Source: Comamonadaceae bacterium
GTDB lineage: Bacteria; Pseudomonadota; Gammaproteobacteria; Burkholderiales; Burkholderiaceae_C
Length of the DNA: 7,204 nt
Direction of reading: 5' to 3'
Assembly (NCBI GenBank): GCA_947483455.1
Contig: CANKNK010000086.1
Span: 1-7,204, forward strand
The notes under the pieces were generated by a model, which saw nothing but the letters and a program-made list of their open reading frames with translations, was not told where the DNA came from and did no database searches. The position numbers and the translations under genes were made by a program. Numbering within the stretch: position 1 is the first letter of the stretch; each line of letters starts with the position of its first letter. This document shows, piece after piece, positions 6,339 to 7,204 of this stretch.

Positions 6339-7204
6339 TTAATGGTCCTGCGCCGGTGTATCGGGCAGTGCCCGTGCGCGCAGGGCGGTAGACAGTACGC
6401 CGCTGGCCAAAATCACAGCGATGCCGGCCCAGCCCAAGGGCGCGATGTGATCGCCAAAGAGCAGCACGCTGTACAAACTGGCAAACACAATGCCAAAGTA
6501 TTGCATGCTGGCCACTACCAGCGTGGCACCTTGGCGGTAGGCACGGGTCATGCACCACTGGGCCAAGGCTGCCAGTAAGCCAATGGGAATGAGCCAAGCG
6601 GCGTCATGCGCGCTGACCTCGCTCCAGGGCGTCAAGTCGGTGAACAGCATGCCCACAGCGCCCACCAGGGCCGTGCACACGGAGAAATACAACACGGTGC
6701 GCTCTTCCGGCTCGCCCGCTTTTCCGAGTGCGGTTACCTGCATATAGGCCAGTGCCGCGCCTATGCCCGAAAGCAGGCCAATCAGGCCAGCAAACAATTG
6801 GTCGTGGTCGATGGTGGGTCGCAGCGTCATCACCACGCCAATAAAACCCAGCATCACCGTGCCCATCAGTGCACCTTGTTTTTCGGCCGGTCCGTAGAGC
6901 AGTGCGCCGCCCAAAATAAAGGCCGCTACCCAGACGCCGCTCATATAGTTCAAGGTCATGGCCGTGGCCAGCGGCAGATGGGCAATCGCATAAAACCAGG
7001 AACCCAGGGACAGCACGCCTACGCCGCTGCGCGTCAGGTGCATCATGGGCACGGGGCTGCGCCAATGGACGCCGCGCGCCCGCACCACCACCGCCATGAA
7101 GATGACGCTCACCAGACCGCGGTAAAAAATGATCTCGAAGGTGCTAAAGCTGTGCGAGGCCGACTTCACGCCTACCGCCATGGTCGCAAACAAGAAAGAG
7201 GCCA
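6339..7204 (-). CDS. DMT-superfamily (EamA) transporter, 5' end missing
   Basis: An inner-membrane protein of the drug/metabolite transporter superfamily; members export amino acids, metabolites or drugs, and the substrate here cannot be read from sequence. About 287 residues are visible. The frame is open through the right edge: the TTG at 7193 is only an internal Leu codon, and codons beyond it (ASFLFATMAVGVK) continue what looks like the first membrane helix, so a short N-terminal piece is missing. Two EamA repeats are visible. Numbering from the Leu at 7193, the first contains LPLATAMTLNYMSGVWVAAF (73-92). The second starts near residue 135 and includes RQGATLVVASMQYFGIVFAS (220-239) and GWAGIAVILASGVLS (254-268). 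Hydrophobic stretches fit nine to ten helices. It lies upstream of the sulfurtransferase on the same strand, with a 185-bp gap that argues against tight coupling. Confidence 0.9.
   Translation of the reverse strand, partial: ASFLFATMAVGVKSASHSFSTFEIIFYRGLVSVIFMAVVVRARGVHWRSPVPMMHLTRSGVGVLSLGSWFYAIAHLPLATAMTLNYMSGVWVAAFILGGALLYGPAEKQGALMGTVMLGFIGVVMTLRPTIDHDQLFAGLIGLLSGIGAALAYMQVTALGKAGEPEERTVLYFSVCTALVGAVGMLFTDLTPWSEVSAHDAAWLIPIGLLAALAQWCMTRAYRQGATLVVASMQYFGIVFASLYSVLLFGDHIAPLGWAGIAVILASGVLSTALRARALPDTPAQDH

Noticed and set aside
6154..6597. N-terminal extension of the sulfurtransferase frame up to 6597
   Set aside because: The frame is open, but the translation is Cys/Arg/His-rich with no family similarity, overlaps the EamA gene in another frame, and the normal SseA N-terminus begins at 6153.
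6604..7065. A 153-residue frame on the same strand as the EamA gene but in another frame
   Set aside because: It is fully contained in the transporter coding sequence and reads as a frame-shifted, Arg/His-rich translation.
7191..7193. TTG (minus strand) as a start codon for the EamA transporter
   Set aside because: The frame continues to the right edge with hydrophobic residues that complete the first membrane helix, so the true start lies outside the window.
1..7204. Mobile element, prophage, CRISPR array or defence system
   Set aside because: I found no transposase, integrase, phage-like or nuclease gene, no regularly spaced direct repeats and no obvious compositional break.

Overview
The window reads as a chromosomal segment of a betaproteobacterium, most likely order Burkholderiales and perhaps a Comamonadaceae member of the Rhodoferax/Polaromonas type. 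This rests on moderately high G+C (judged by eye, not counted), a DUF3138-type outer-membrane protein (a family I know mainly from Burkholderiales), and protein sequences clearly related to, but diverged from, the E. coli Pot and SseA proteins. The genus is inference. Coding density is high, and I see no tRNA, rRNA, CRISPR array, insertion sequence or phage gene.

Bases 1-5146, plus strand: a polyamine uptake operon. It holds the 3' part of potF (periplasmic putrescine-binding protein, cut by the left edge), potG (ATPase), potH and potI (the two inner-membrane permeases), then a DUF3138 outer-membrane beta-barrel protein with a signal peptide and a strong ribosome binding site. Gaps are 30 bp (potF-potG), 4 bp (potG-potH), a 4-base overlap (potH-potI) and 47 bp (potI-porin). 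PotF would capture putrescine in the periplasm, PotH/PotI would form the channel and PotG would power it. The barrel protein at the end of the operon may supply the outer-membrane step, which would give a complete two-membrane route; that last link is inference. A 14-bp perfect stem with flanking A and T tracts at 5162-5194 closes the operon.

Bases 5278-7204, minus strand: a two-domain 3-mercaptopyruvate sulfurtransferase (SseA type, active-site loop CGSGVT), and upstream of it the 3' part of a DMT/EamA-family transporter cut by the right edge. Both genes run toward the pot operon, so the 5162-5194 hairpin lies between convergent units and probably terminates both. The 185-bp gap between the sulfurtransferase and the transporter gene contains nested imperfect inverted repeats of unknown role.

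No clearly new system is evident. The points most worth a second look are the porin in the polyamine operon and the structured gap upstream of the sulfurtransferase.
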